64,000 bases of DNA from positions 1 to 64,000 of the forward strand of contig NZ_JAUSRO010000001.1 of assembly GCF_030811835.1 (NCBI RefSeq). The letters run 5' to 3'. The position numbers and the translations under genes are program-made. Of this stretch, positions 44,672 through 56,046 are shown piece after piece. How positions within the stretch are numbered: position 1 is the stretch's first letter; each line of letters opens with the position of its first letter. Source of the DNA: Variovorax ginsengisoli (GTDB lineage: Bacteria > Pseudomonadota > Gammaproteobacteria > Burkholderiales > Burkholderiaceae_C). A model generated the notes under the pieces. It searched no databases, was not told the DNA's origin, and saw nothing but the letters and a program-made list of their open reading frames with translations.

Positions 44672-45648
44672 TGACCCCTTATTCACGTATCACCGGCACC
44701 GGCAGCTACCTGCCCCCCCGCCGTGTCACCAACGACGACCTCGCGAGAGACCTGGCCACCCGCGGCATCGAAACGTCCGATCAATGGATCATCGAGCGCA
44801 CGGGCATTCACGCTCGGCACTTCGCGGCGCCGGATGTGACGAGCAGCGATCTCGCGCTCGAGGCCTGTAAAAATGCGCTGGAGTCAGCCGGCCGCCGTGC
44901 CGACGAGATCGACCTGATCATCGTGGCGACCTCGACCCCGGACATGGTGTTCCCGTCGTCGGCCGCCATCCTCCAGCACAAGCTGGGCATTGCCGGCTGT
45001 CCGGTGTTCGACGTGCAGGCGGTGTGCAGCGGCTTCGTGTATGCGCTGACCGTGGCCGATTCGCTGATCAAGACCGGCACCGCCAAGTGCGCACTGGTCG
45101 TGGGTGCCGAAGTGTTTTCGCGCATCCTGGATTTCAACGATCGCACGACCTGCGTGCTGTTCGGCGACGGCGCAGGTGCGGTGGTGCTTGAAGCGAGCGA
45201 TGAGCCGGGGATCCTGGCGAGCGATCTGCATGCCGACGGCAAGCATGTCGGCATCCTGTGTGTGCCCGGTCATGTCTCTGGCGGCAAGGTGCTGGGCACG
45301 CCGCTCCTGCACATGGATGGCCAGGCGGTCTTCAAGCTCGCGGTGCGCGTGCTCGAGGATGCGGCCCGCGCCACGCTGGACAAGGCAGGCAAGACCGAGG
45401 CCGACATCGACTGGCTCGTGCCGCACCAAGCCAACATCCGCATCATGGAGGGTACGGCCAAGAAGCTGAAGCTCTCGCGCGAGAAGCTGATCGTGACGGT
45501 GCACGCGCACGGCAATACCTCGGCCGCTTCGATTCCGCTGGCGCTCGATGAATCGGTGCGCAGCGGCAAGATCAAGAAGGGTGAAACGCTCATGCTCGAA
45601 GGCGTGGGCGGCGGTTTCACCTGGGGCGCCGTCCTTTTGAATCTGTAG
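44671..45648 (+). CDS. fabH: 3-oxoacyl-ACP synthase III
   Basis: A 325-aa condensing enzyme that starts fatty-acid chains from acetyl-CoA and malonyl-ACP. The triad is visible: Cys119 in [13 protein letters not shown], His in [10 protein letters not shown] and Asn in [13 protein letters not shown]. The C-terminal [13 protein letters not shown] is typical. The ATG overlaps the plsX stop by 4 bases, giving translational coupling. Seven C in a row at 44713-44719 code part of LPPRR. Confidence 0.96.
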   Translation: MTPYSRITGTGSYLPPRRVTNDDLARDLATRGIETSDQWIIERTGIHARHFAAPDVTSSDLALEACKNALESAGRRADEIDLIIVATSTPDMVFPSSAAILQHKLGIAGCPVFDVQAVCSGFVYALTVADSLIKTGTAKCALVVGAEVFSRILDFNDRTTCVLFGDGAGAVVLEASDEPGILASDLHADGKHVGILCVPGHVSGGKVLGTPLLHMDGQAVFKLAVRVLEDAARATLDKAGKTEADIDWLVPHQANIRIMEGTAKKLKLSREKLIVTVHAHGNTSAASIPLALDESVRSGKIKKGETLMLEGVGGGFTWGAVLLNL

Positions 45649-45664
45649 TCCGCATGCTGCGGAG

Positions 45665-45683
45665 CCCGCCGTCATGCGGCGGG
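45665..45683 (+). other. hairpin between fabH and fabD
   Basis: Stem CCCGCCG / CGGCGGG (45665-45671 and 45677-45683) with a 5-base loop, followed by TTCTGTGTTG, a weak T-rich tail. It may be a partial terminator or an RNA-stability element, since fabD starts only 30 bases later. Confidence 0.55.
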
Positions 45684-45712
45684 TTCTGTGTTGCGACAGA
45701 AGACCTAACACC

Positions 45713-46668
45713 ATGAAATCCTTTGCTTTTGTCTTTCCAGGCCAGGGCTCCCAGTCGGTCGGCATGCTCGACGCGTGGGGCGATCACCCCGCCGTGGCCG
45801 AAACCCTGCGCGAAGCCTCCGACGCCATGGACCTGGATCTGGCGACGCTGATCCACGAGGGTCCGAAGGAGGCGCTCGCGCTCACCACCAACACGCAGCC
45901 CGTCATGCTGGTGGCCGGCGTCGCCGCTTGGCGCGCCTGGCTGGCCGAAGGAGGCGCCCGGCCCTCGGTGGTCGCGGGCCATTCGCTGGGTGAATATTCC
46001 GCGTTGGTCGCTGCCGGCGTCCTGACGCTGGCGCAAGCCGCGCCACTCGTGCGCTTTCGCGCTGAAGCGATGCAGCAGGCCGTGCCAGTCGGCGTGGGCG
46101 CCATGGCGGCCGTGCTCGGCATGGACGCCGCCAAGGTCATCGCCGGCTGCGCCGAGGCCACTGCCAGCTTCGGTGCAGGCAGTGCCGAAGTGGTCGAAGC
46201 CGTGAACTTCAACGACCCGATGCAGACCGTGATCGCCGGCAGCAAGGCGGCGGTCGACAAGGCCTGCGAGATCGTCAAGGCCCACGGTGCCAAGCGTGCG
46301 TTGCTGCTGCCGGTGTCCGCGCCGTTTCACTCAAGCCTGATGAAGCCTGCGGCCGAGGCGCTGCGCGAGAAGCTGGCGTCGGTCACGCTGGCCGCGCCGC
46401 AGATTCCGGTGCTCAACAACATCGACGTGGCTGTCGAGACGGATGTCGAACGCATCCGTGAGGCGCTGGTGCGCCAGGCAGCCGGCCCGGTGCGCTGGGT
46501 CGAAAGCGTCCAGGCGCTCCAGGCCCGTGGCGTCGAGGCGATGGTCGAATGCGGCCCCGGCAAGGTGCTCGCCGGCATGGCCAAGCGCATTGCTCCTGAA
46601 CTCGCCGCCGCTTCAATCTACGATCCGGCCACGCTGGCCGACGTCCGCCAACTGTTGAATCCCACCCC

Positions 46669-46672
<4 letters not shown>
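45713..46672 (+). CDS. fabD: malonyl-CoA:ACP transacylase
   Basis: A 319-aa enzyme that loads malonate from CoA onto ACP. It starts KSFAFVFPGQGSQSVGML, and the nucleophile Ser91 lies in VAGHSLGEYSALVAAG. The catalytic His is in LLPVSAPFHSSLM and the C-terminal MVECGPGKVLAGM is intact. ATG 45713 follows a short gap with a hairpin. The stop overlaps the fabG ATG (ATGA). Confidence 0.96.
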
Positions 46673-47753
<1,081 letters not shown>

Positions 47754-47846
47754 ACGGCCGGCTGACACCGTCATGGCTCGCGGCGCTTCGGCAGTCCGTG
47801 CACAAGATCCGACGGTGCTTCAGCGTCTCGAGAAAGGTTTGCCGGC

Positions 47847-49091
47847 ATGACCAAACGCCGCGTTGTCGTGACCGGTCTCGGTTGCATCGCCCCTGTTGGA
47901 AATACGGTGGCCGAATCCTGGTCCAACCTGTTGGCCGGCAAGTCGGGCATTGACACCATTCAAGCGTTCGACGCCAGTCCTTTCGCCTGCAGATTTGCAG
48001 GCGAGGTGAAGGGCTTCGATATCACCCAATACATTTCCGAGAAGGAAGCGCGTCACATGGACCGCTTCATCCATCTCGGGATGGCGGCCGCCATCCAGGC
48101 GGTCCAGGACAGTGGCCTCAAGACCGGCGAAGAACTTTCGCCCGAAGAGGCCACCCGCATCGGCTGCAACATCGGTTCGGGCATCGGTGGACTGCCGATG
48201 ATCGAGCAGACGCACGCAGAACTCGTCAACCGTGGCCCGCGCCGCGTCTCGCCTTTCTTCGTGCCGGCCTCGATCATCAACATGATCTCCGGCCACGTGT
48301 CGATCAAGTACGGCTTCCAGGGCCCGAACATCGCTGTGGTCACGGCTTGCACCACGGGCCTGCATGCGATCGGCCTGTCCGCGCGCATGATCGAATACGG
48401 CGACGCCGACGTGATGATCGCGGGCGGCGCCGAGTCCACCGTGTCGCCGTTGGGCATTGGCGGCTTTGCGGCCGCGCGTGCGTTGTCGACGCGCAACGAC
48501 GATCCGAAAACGGCTTCGCGTCCCTGGGACAAGGACCGCGACGGCTTCGTGCTGGGCGAAGGCTCGGGCGTGATGGTGCTCGAGGAGTACGAACATGCCA
48601 AGGCCCGCGGCGCCAAGATCTATGCCGAAATCTCCGGTTTCGGCATGAGCGCGGACGCCTATCACATGACCGCACCCAACGTCGACGGTCCGCGTCGCTC
48701 GATGAGCATGGCGCTTGCCAACGCGGGTGTGAATGCGGACCAGGTGCAGTACCTCAACGCGCATGGCACGTCCACGCCGCTGGGCGACCTGAATGAGACC
48801 AACGCGATCAAGAACACCTTCGGCGCGCATGCGAAGAAGATGATCGTCAACTCGACCAAGTCGATGACGGGGCATCTGCTGGGCGGTGCGGGGGGCATCG
48901 AGTCGGTCTTCACCGTGCTGGCACTGCATCACCAGAAGAGCCCGCCAACGATCAACATCTTCAATCAAGACCCGGAATGCGATCTGGACTACTGTGCCAA
49001 CGAGGCGCGGGACGTGAAGATCGAGGTCGCGGTGAAGAACAACTTCGGCTTTGGCGGCACCAACGGCACGCTGGTGTTCAAGCGCGCTTGA
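47847..49091 (+). CDS. fabF: 3-oxoacyl-ACP synthase II
   Basis: A 414-aa elongating condensing enzyme. Cys168 lies in [14 protein letters not shown] and the two His in [14 protein letters not shown] and [15 protein letters not shown]. The C-terminal [18 protein letters not shown] is standard FabF. It starts 93 bases after acpP, likely on the same transcript. It is followed by the YgfX-like gene after 13 bases, linking lipid synthesis genes to the sigma-E locus. Confidence 0.97.
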   Translation: MTKRRVVVTGLGCIAPVGNTVAESWSNLLAGKSGIDTIQAFDASPFACRFAGEVKGFDITQYISEKEARHMDRFIHLGMAAAIQAVQDSGLKTGEELSPEEATRIGCNIGSGIGGLPMIEQTHAELVNRGPRRVSPFFVPASIINMISGHVSIKYGFQGPNIAVVTACTTGLHAIGLSARMIEYGDADVMIAGGAESTVSPLGIGGFAAARALSTRNDDPKTASRPWDKDRDGFVLGEGSGVMVLEEYEHAKARGAKIYAEISGFGMSADAYHMTAPNVDGPRRSMSMALANAGVNADQVQYLNAHGTSTPLGDLNETNAIKNTFGAHAKKMIVNSTKSMTGHLLGGAGGIESVFTVLALHHQKSPPTINIFNQDPECDLDYCANEARDVKIEVAVKNNFGFGGTNGTLVFKRA

Positions 49092-49104
49092 GTCTGCTTC
49101 CTTC

Positions 49105-49599
49105 ATGCACAGCGCTCCGTCGGTGAGTTATCCGGTGGGGCGTTCGTCGCGCAACGCCGCACGTCTGCTGTTAGGCCTCTGGTGGGCGGGTGCGTGCGTG
49201 ACTGCGCTCACGGCCTGGCAGTTGCAACACGTTGGCTGGCGCACTGTCCTGCTTGGCGGCAGCGTGTTGCTGGCGGGCTGGGCCCTGCGTCATGAGGGCC
49301 GTACGGGCCGCGCGCAAGGTGCCGGCATGCTGCAGTTCGACAGCAATGGGTGGTCGCTGAAGGGCGCGACGCTCCTGCACGCGGAGTGCGTCGAGGTCTG
49401 CCTGGACCTTCAGTCGCTGCTGCTCGTTCGCTTGCAGCGCGCTGGCGAGTCCTCTCGCTGGCTGTGGCTCGACGCGTGCAGTGAACCGGCGCACTGGCCG
49501 GACCTCCGTCGTGCGGTATATTCGCGCGCGCCATCGACGGCCCCAGATTCCCATGCCGTGGGACCGCAGGTCGCTCGCGCGTCTTCGACCTTTTCATGA
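49105..49599 (+). CDS. YgfX-like membrane protein upstream of rpoE
   Basis: A 164-aa protein with two adjacent membrane helices (about residues 18-36 and 43-60, LLLGLWWAGACVTALTAW and TVLLGGSVLLAGWAL). A soluble domain follows with LQFDSNGWSLKGATLLHAEC and SSRWLWLDACSEPAHWPDLR. This matches the layout of YgfX/CptA, an inner-membrane protein described in E. coli as a cytoskeleton-targeting toxin, whose partner SdhE/YgfY is not in this window. The ATG at 49105 is 13 bases after fabF. The stop overlaps the rpoE start (ATGA), so the two are translationally coupled. The family call is by pattern only. Confidence 0.65.
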   Translation: MHSAPSVSYPVGRSSRNAARLLLGLWWAGACVTALTAWQLQHVGWRTVLLGGSVLLAGWALRHEGRTGRAQGAGMLQFDSNGWSLKGATLLHAECVEVCLDLQSLLLVRLQRAGESSRWLWLDACSEPAHWPDLRRAVYSRAPSTAPDSHAVGPQVARASSTFS

Positions 49600-50270
49600 C
49601 AGCTTCCCTACCGCCTGCTCCTCCGGATTCCGGTTCGACCGACGCGTCGCCGGCCGAGCCGCGTCCGGGCGAGGTCGACTTCCAACTGGTCCAACGCACC
49701 GTCGCGGGCGATCAGAAGGCGTTCGAGTTGCTCGTCATCAAATACCAGCGCCGCATCGAACGGTTGATCGGACGCATGGTGCGCGATGTGGACCTGGTCG
49801 AAGATATCGCCCAGGAAACCTTCATTCGAGCGTACCGCGCGCTGCACCAGTTCCGCGGCGAAGCCCAGTTCTACACCTGGCTCTATCGGATCGCCGTCAA
49901 CACCGCCAAGAAGGCGCTGGTCGACATGAAACGCGATCCGACGGTCTCGGAAAGCGCACTGCGCTCGAGTTCCGACGACGAGGATGAAACTTACCGGCCC
50001 GGAAACGAACCAATCAGCGACGAAACCCCCGAAACGGTGCTCGCTGCGAATGAAATCGCAGCGGTGGTCGAGGCCGCCATGGCCGCATTGCCTGCGGAAC
50101 TGCGGCAGGCGGTCACGCTGCGCGAGATCGAGGGCATGAGTTACGAAGAGATTGCCGAGATCATGAATTGCCCGATTGGCACGGTGCGTTCGCGGATATT
50201 CCGGGCGCGCGAAGCCATTTCGGCACGGGTGAAGCCCATGCTCGACAACCAGTCCGGCAAGCGTTGGTAG
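49596..50270 (+). CDS. rpoE: ECF sigma factor RpoE (sigma-E)
   Basis: A 224-aa sigma factor for envelope stress. Region 2: VQRTVAGDQKAFELLVIKYQ and DLVEDIAQETFIRAYRALHQ. Region 4: LREIEGMSYEEIAEIMNCPI and GTVRSRIFRAREAI. These are close to Pseudomonas AlgU and E. coli RpoE, with a 30-residue Pro/Ser-rich N-terminal extension and an acidic linker (SSSDDEDETYRPGNE). It is followed by rseA, mucB and mucD, which control or execute its response. Confidence 0.95.
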   Translation: MTASLPPAPPDSGSTDASPAEPRPGEVDFQLVQRTVAGDQKAFELLVIKYQRRIERLIGRMVRDVDLVEDIAQETFIRAYRALHQFRGEAQFYTWLYRIAVNTAKKALVDMKRDPTVSESALRSSSDDEDETYRPGNEPISDETPETVLAANEIAAVVEAAMAALPAELRQAVTLREIEGMSYEEIAEIMNCPIGTVRSRIFRAREAISARVKPMLDNQSGKRW

Positions 50271-50287
50271 GTAAGCAGGTGAATCAA

Positions 50288-50959
50288 ATGAACCATTCAG
50301 AATCAGCACGTGAACAGGTGTCCGCATTGGCTGACGGCCAACTCCGAGGCCAGATCCTTGTCCAGGCGGTCGCCCAGGTGTGCGACGACGAGGCGCTGCG
50401 CAATACCTGGCAGACCTACCACCTGATTGGCGACGTCATGCGGACGGGCAACCACGCCCCTTGCACCGACACGAGCGCCTTCATGGCGCGCCTGCAGAAG
50501 CGCTTGGCCGAGGAGCCACCGAGGGCCAAACCCGTGCTGGTGCCCGTGACTGTGGCGCACCCGGTGGTCCAGCGTGTGGAGGCGGCCAACGAACCCATGT
50601 TCAGGTGGAAGCTGGTCGCAGGCGCGGCGTCGCTTGCCGCTGCCGCGGCGATCGGCTGGAATTTCGTGGGTTACGGCGCCGGCGCAGGTATGGGGGTCGG
50701 CGCGGAGCTTGCGCAGCAGTCCACCAGCCAGGGCACCTCGGCGAATGCCATCGTGGCCGTGGCCGAGAGGGTGCCTGCAGCTTCCTCGGTGGTTCCCGTG
50801 CTCGAACCGAGCCGCGTAGTGGTGGGCAACATGCCCCAAGTGATGCTGCGCGATCCGCGCCTGGACCAGTTGCTTGAGGCGCACCAGCAGGCCGGTGGCG
50901 CCTCGCAGATGCCCTCGGGCTTTCTCCGCAACGCCACTTTCGAAGGATCGTCGCGCTGA
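50288..50959 (+). CDS. rseA: anti-sigma-E factor RseA/MucA
   Basis: A 223-aa single-pass membrane protein. The cytoplasmic N-terminal domain (MNHSESAREQVSALADGQLR, then LRNTWQTYHLIGDVMR) is the RseA sigma-binding fold. One membrane helix (about 104-125, LVAGAASLAAAAAIGWNFVG) and a periplasmic tail follow. The tail (MLRDPRLDQLLEAHQQAG) carries the conserved element expected to contact MucB. It would hold RpoE at the membrane until proteolysis. ATG 50288 lies 17 bases after rpoE. Confidence 0.93.
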   Translation: MNHSESAREQVSALADGQLRGQILVQAVAQVCDDEALRNTWQTYHLIGDVMRTGNHAPCTDTSAFMARLQKRLAEEPPRAKPVLVPVTVAHPVVQRVEAANEPMFRWKLVAGAASLAAAAAIGWNFVGYGAGAGMGVGAELAQQSTSQGTSANAIVAVAERVPAASSVVPVLEPSRVVVGNMPQVMLRDPRLDQLLEAHQQAGGASQMPSGFLRNATFEGSSR

Positions 50960-50973
50960 GGGCGCGCCTGCCG

Positions 50974-52065
50974 ATGGGAATCATCACCGTTTCGATGCCG
51001 GCGGGTGTCCGTGGCGCCGCACTTGCTGCCGCGTTGTGCCTGGCGCAGGGCGCCGGCGCCCAACTTCGGGGGCCATCGCATCCAGGGGAGCCGGCCAGCC
51101 CGTCGTCGAGTGCATCGCATGTGCTGACCGTGGCCGAGACGCCCCCCGCGCTCAATGCCGCCGAGTGGCTGCGCCGTATGCATTCGGCCTCGCGCACACG
51201 CAGCTACGTCGGCACTTTCGTGGTCTCCGCGGCGACCGGCAACCTGTCGAGCGCGCGCATCTGGCATGTGGCCAAGGGCGGTGTCCTGATGGAGCGCATC
51301 GAGGTGCTGTCGGGAGCACCGCGCTCGACCTTTCGGCGCAACGACCACATCATGACGTTCCTGCCGGAGGCCAAGGTCGTCAAGAGCGAGAAGCGCGAGA
51401 ACCTGGACATCTTTCCCAATCTGCCGGGCAGCCCCGATTCGGGCGTGAGCGACTATTACGAAGTCGGTTTGTTGGGCAAGGGCCGCGTGGCCGGCTTCGA
51501 CGCCGACGTGGTCCAGCTCTCGCCACACGACGGTATGCGCTTTGGCTACCGTATCTGGAGCGAGCGTCGCTCTGGGCTGGTGATCGCGTTGCAGACGGTC
51601 GACGGTGACGGTCGCGTGATCGAACAGTCGGCCTTCTCGGAATTGCAGCTCGATGCGCCGATCAAGATGGCCGCGCTGTCGCAGATGATGGGCAACACGG
51701 CGGGCTACCGCATCGAGAAGTCTGAGCTCGAGCGCACGACGGCCGTGGCCGAGGGTTGGTCGCTCAAGACCACCGTACCCGGCTTCAAGCCGGTGAGTGT
51801 CTACCGCCGCGCGCTCGACGGCGATGCGAATCCTGAGCGCACGATGCAGTGGACCTTCACTGACGGCCTGGCATCGGTCTCGTTGTTCATCGAACCTTAC
51901 GATGCGTCGCGCCAATCCAAGGAGGCGTCGCTCGCGCTGGGTGCCACGCACACCCTCACGCGCCGGCTGGTCGACAGAAATGGCGACTGGTGGCTGACGG
52001 CCGTGGGCGAAGTTCCCGCACAGACACTCGAATCGTTCGCCCAGAACCTTGCACGTGTGCGTTGA
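50974..52065 (+). CDS. mucB: sigma-E regulatory protein MucB/RseB
   Basis: A 363-aa periplasmic sensor that shields RseA from proteolysis and responds to mislocalised lipids or LPS in E. coli. A signal peptide is visible (RGAALAAALCLAQGAGA). The LolA-like large domain contains AAEWLRRMHSASRTRSYVGT and the C-terminal domain contains GWSLKTTVPGFKPVSVYRR. It starts 14 bases after rseA. Confidence 0.93.
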   Translation: MGIITVSMPAGVRGAALAAALCLAQGAGAQLRGPSHPGEPASPSSSASHVLTVAETPPALNAAEWLRRMHSASRTRSYVGTFVVSAATGNLSSARIWHVAKGGVLMERIEVLSGAPRSTFRRNDHIMTFLPEAKVVKSEKRENLDIFPNLPGSPDSGVSDYYEVGLLGKGRVAGFDADVVQLSPHDGMRFGYRIWSERRSGLVIALQTVDGDGRVIEQSAFSELQLDAPIKMAALSQMMGNTAGYRIEKSELERTTAVAEGWSLKTTVPGFKPVSVYRRALDGDANPERTMQWTFTDGLASVSLFIEPYDASRQSKEASLALGATHTLTRRLVDRNGDWWLTAVGEVPAQTLESFAQNLARVR

Positions 52066-52068
52066 CCG

Positions 52069-52098
52069 TTGACGTGTTGCACGGACCCGCGCTACAAC
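52069..52098 (+). promoter_or_regulatory. candidate promoter for mucD
   Basis: TTGACG (52069-52074), an 18-bp spacer, then TACAAC (52093-52098), in the 130-base gap between mucB and mucD. It would allow mucD to be expressed independently of the sigma-E operon. Confidence 0.4.
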
Positions 52099-52195
52099 GG
52101 GTCGAGGCATGCACGCTGGGGGCGCAGCGCCTGGATTCGCAGTGTGATGCCGTTGTTCACCGATATCCCAGAGATTTCCCAAGGAAAGAACCCTG

Positions 52196-53704
52196 ATGAT
52201 GCTCAAAGTCGAAGCCCTGAGTCTTCGCTCCTGCTTTCTGGCCGCCGCGCTGGCCGTCACCACCGTGGGCAGTTTTCTGCCGGTTGAGGCGGTGCAGGCG
52301 CAAACCCGCACGTTGCCTGACTTCACCGACCTGGTCGATCAGGTCGGGCCTTCGGTTGTCAACATCCGCACCATCGAGAAGGTGGCACAGCGCACCCCGG
52401 GCGTGCCAGGTGCGCCGGGCTCGGGTGAGATGGACGAGGAGATGCAGGAATTCTTCCGCCGTTTCTTCGGGCAACCACTGCCCGGCACGCCGCGCTCGAC
52501 GCCGCCACGGTCCAACCGGCAGCCGGAACCACAGGAAGAAGAGCGGCCGCGCGGCGTGGGTTCGGGCTTCATCCTGAGCGCCGACGGGTTTGTGATGACC
52601 AACGCGCACGTGGTCGAAGACGCGTCCGAGGTGCTGGTCACCTTGCCCGACAAGCGTGAATTCAAGGCCCGCATCATCGGTGCGGACAAGCGCACCGATG
52701 TGGCAGTGGTCAAGATCGATGCCACCGGGCTGCCGGCCGTCAAGATCGGCGACATCTCCAAGCTGCGCGTGGGCGAATGGGTGATGGCCATCGGCTCGCC
52801 TTTCGGCCTGGAGAACACCGTGACCGCAGGCATCGTGAGCGCCAAGCAACGTGACACGGGTGAGTACCTGCCGTTCATTCAGACCGACGTGGCGATCAAC
52901 CCCGGCAATTCGGGCGGGCCACTGCTGAACATGCGCGGCGAGGTGGTGGGCATCAACAGCCAGATCTACTCGCGCTCGGGCGGCTTCATGGGCATCTCGT
53001 TCTCGATCCCGATCGACGAGGCAATCCGCGTGAGCGACCAGTTGCGCGCCACGGGCCGTGTGTCGCGCGGCCGCATTGGCGTGCAGATCGACCAGGTGAC
53101 CAAGGACGTGGCCGAGTCGATCGGCCTGGGCAAGGCGCAAGGCGCGCTCGTGCGCAGCGTGGAGGCCGGTTCGCCAGGCGAGAAGGCCGGCGTCGAGGCG
53201 GGCGACATCATCACCCGGTTCGACGGCAAGCCCATCGAGAAGCCCAGCGACCTGCCGCGCCTGGTGGGCAATACGAAGCCGGGCACCAAGAGCACGCTGA
53301 CCGTGTTCCGCCGAGGCAGTTCGCGCGATCTGGCCGTGACCATTGCCGAGATCGAGGCCGACAAGCCCGCCAAGCGGACACCCGATCGGGAAGAGCCGAC
53401 GCCCAAGACGCCGCCAGTGTCGGCCGCGGCCAAGTCCTTGGGACTGGCAGTGAGCGAACTCACTGATGCGCAGAAGAAAGAACTCAAGGTCAAGGGCGGC
53501 GTGAAGATCGAGGCGGCCACCGAGAGCGCCTCCAAGGCGGGCCTGCGCGAGGGGGACGTGATTCTCGCGGTCGGCAATGTCGAGGTGCTGAACATGAAGG
53601 AATTCGACGCAGCGGTCGGCCGGGCCGACAAGAGCAAGCCGGTCAGCGTGCTGTTCAGACGTGGAGATTGGGCGCAATACGCGCTCATCCGGCCTGCGCG
53701 CTGA
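52196..53704 (+). CDS. mucD: periplasmic serine protease Do (MucD/DegP)
   Basis: A 502-aa HtrA protease and chaperone for misfolded envelope proteins. A signal peptide is visible at residues 1-35. A Pro/Arg-rich loop (PRSTPPRSNRQPEPQEEE) precedes the protease domain. The triad is His in MTNAHVVED, Asp in RTDVAVVKID and Ser239 in NPGNSGGPLLN. PDZ1 (about 285-370, GRIGVQIDQVTKDVAESIG) and PDZ2 (about 415-500) follow. ATG 52196 or 52199 is possible; AAGGAAAG precedes both. It ends the sigma-E module and is followed by a strong terminator. Confidence 0.95.
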   Translation: MMLKVEALSLRSCFLAAALAVTTVGSFLPVEAVQAQTRTLPDFTDLVDQVGPSVVNIRTIEKVAQRTPGVPGAPGSGEMDEEMQEFFRRFFGQPLPGTPRSTPPRSNRQPEPQEEERPRGVGSGFILSADGFVMTNAHVVEDASEVLVTLPDKREFKARIIGADKRTDVAVVKIDATGLPAVKIGDISKLRVGEWVMAIGSPFGLENTVTAGIVSAKQRDTGEYLPFIQTDVAINPGNSGGPLLNMRGEVVGINSQIYSRSGGFMGISFSIPIDEAIRVSDQLRATGRVSRGRIGVQIDQVTKDVAESIGLGKAQGALVRSVEAGSPGEKAGVEAGDIITRFDGKPIEKPSDLPRLVGNTKPGTKSTLTVFRRGSSRDLAVTIAEIEADKPAKRTPDREEPTPKTPPVSAAAKSLGLAVSELTDAQKKELKVKGGVKIEAATESASKAGLREGDVILAVGNVEVLNMKEFDAAVGRADKSKPVSVLFRRGDWAQYALIRPAR

Positions 53705-53726
53705 GCGTCTTCGCAGCGATCAAAGT

Positions 53727-53762
53727 GGCCCCATCCTCCAGTCGGGTTTGGGGCCTTTTTTT
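53727..53762 (+). terminator. intrinsic terminator after mucD
   Basis: Stem GGCCCCA / TGGGGCC (53727-53733 and 53749-53755), 15-base loop, followed by seven T. It closes the rpoE-rseA-mucB-mucD unit. Confidence 0.85.
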
Positions 53763-53868
53763 CGCCGTGGACTCTCCGGAGCGGCGCCATGTGAAAAATT
53801 TCTGGTCGAAATCGACCTTCCTTTTGTTGGTGTTTACTAACTTCAAATGAAGGCTTAACGATGGTTTT

Positions 53869-53877
53869 TGGTAGAAT
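53869..53877 (+). promoter_or_regulatory. extended -10 promoter
   Basis: TGGTAGAAT: a TG-n extension directly before TAGAAT (53872-53877), within the most AT-rich 60 bases of the window. No -35 is needed for extended -10 promoters, and none is seen. A transcript from about 53884 would end at the 54142 terminator, roughly 290 bases later. Confidence 0.45.
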
Positions 53878-53939
53878 AGGGTGGTTCCGGTAGCCCGCTC
53901 ATGCATAAGGCCCGGATCGTGGTTCACGATGCGGTATGT

Positions 53940-54074
53940 CTACAGGCAGTCCACCAACGCTCCACAGTTCACCCACAAGTTGTCCAAGAACTGATCCACA
54001 GTTCCTGTTGATAAGTTGTTTATAACTTCCATGTTGCTGACCTGCAACGACCCCTTCGGACGACCTTTGGTCAT
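53940..54074 (-). CDS. possible 44-aa protein, unrecognised
   Basis: A weakly supported small ORF. ATG 54074 is preceded by an A-rich run and GGGGGG about nine bases upstream on the minus strand, a plausible ribosome site. The product begins MTKGRPKGSLQVSNMEVINN. The GRPKG core resembles an AT-hook, and the rest is hydrophobic and acidic (TVDQFLDNLWVNCGALVDCL). It matches no family I know. It runs through the DnaA-box-like repeats, so coding and non-coding explanations compete. Confidence 0.25.
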   Translation of the reverse strand: MTKGRPKGSLQVSNMEVINNLSTGTVDQFLDNLWVNCGALVDCL

Positions 54075-54141
54075 GTACGCGCCCCCCTTTTTGCCTACAA
54101 TGAAGTTCCAACTACTGCAGTTGCCATTGCTTGTTGGTTCA

Positions 54142-54172
54142 GGGCGCGTCTCTTTCAGACGCGCCCTTTTTT
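54142..54172 (+). terminator. strong intrinsic terminator upstream of lepA, no assigned gene
   Basis: Perfect 10-bp stem GGGCGCGTCT / AGACGCGCCC (54142-54151 and 54157-54166), 5-base loop CTTTC, then six T. It ends a plus-strand transcript that begins in the gap, since mucD already has its own terminator at 53727. Transcripts from either candidate promoter (53872 or 54096) would stop here, before lepA. Confidence 0.85.
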
Positions 54173-54227
54173 CTTGCCTGCTGCGTTCTGCGGCCAATGC
54201 AATTCAAGTACTTAAGCGTTCCCGTTG

Positions 54228-56039
<1,812 letters not shown>

Positions 56040-56046
56040 AACCATC

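Larger units (their letters stand above)
53763..54227. other. AT-rich intergenic region mucD / lepA with unexplained elements
   Basis: A 465-base gap whose composition differs from its neighbours: by hand count 53821-53880 has 21 G+C in 60, and 53821-54120 about 49%. It holds an extended -10 promoter, a short hairpin ATCGTG-GTT-CACGAT (53916-53930), a direct repeat TCCACAGTTC (53961-53970 and 53995-54004), DnaA-box-like 9-mers at 53992-54000 (plus) and 54006-54014 (minus), an AT-rich run at 54007-54030, a possible small antisense ORF and a strong terminator at 54142. It must also contain the lepA promoter, perhaps TACAAT at 54096-54101. Confidence 0.6.

Noticed and set aside
53685..53927. 80-aa minus-strand frame over the mucD terminator
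   Set aside because: It covers the mucD 3' end and terminator hairpin, with no initiation signal.
53941..54035. Calling the DnaA-box-like cluster a chromosomal replication origin
   Set aside because: Only two 9-mers are within one mismatch, and no dnaA, dnaN, rpmH or gidA gene is near; kept as a finding only.
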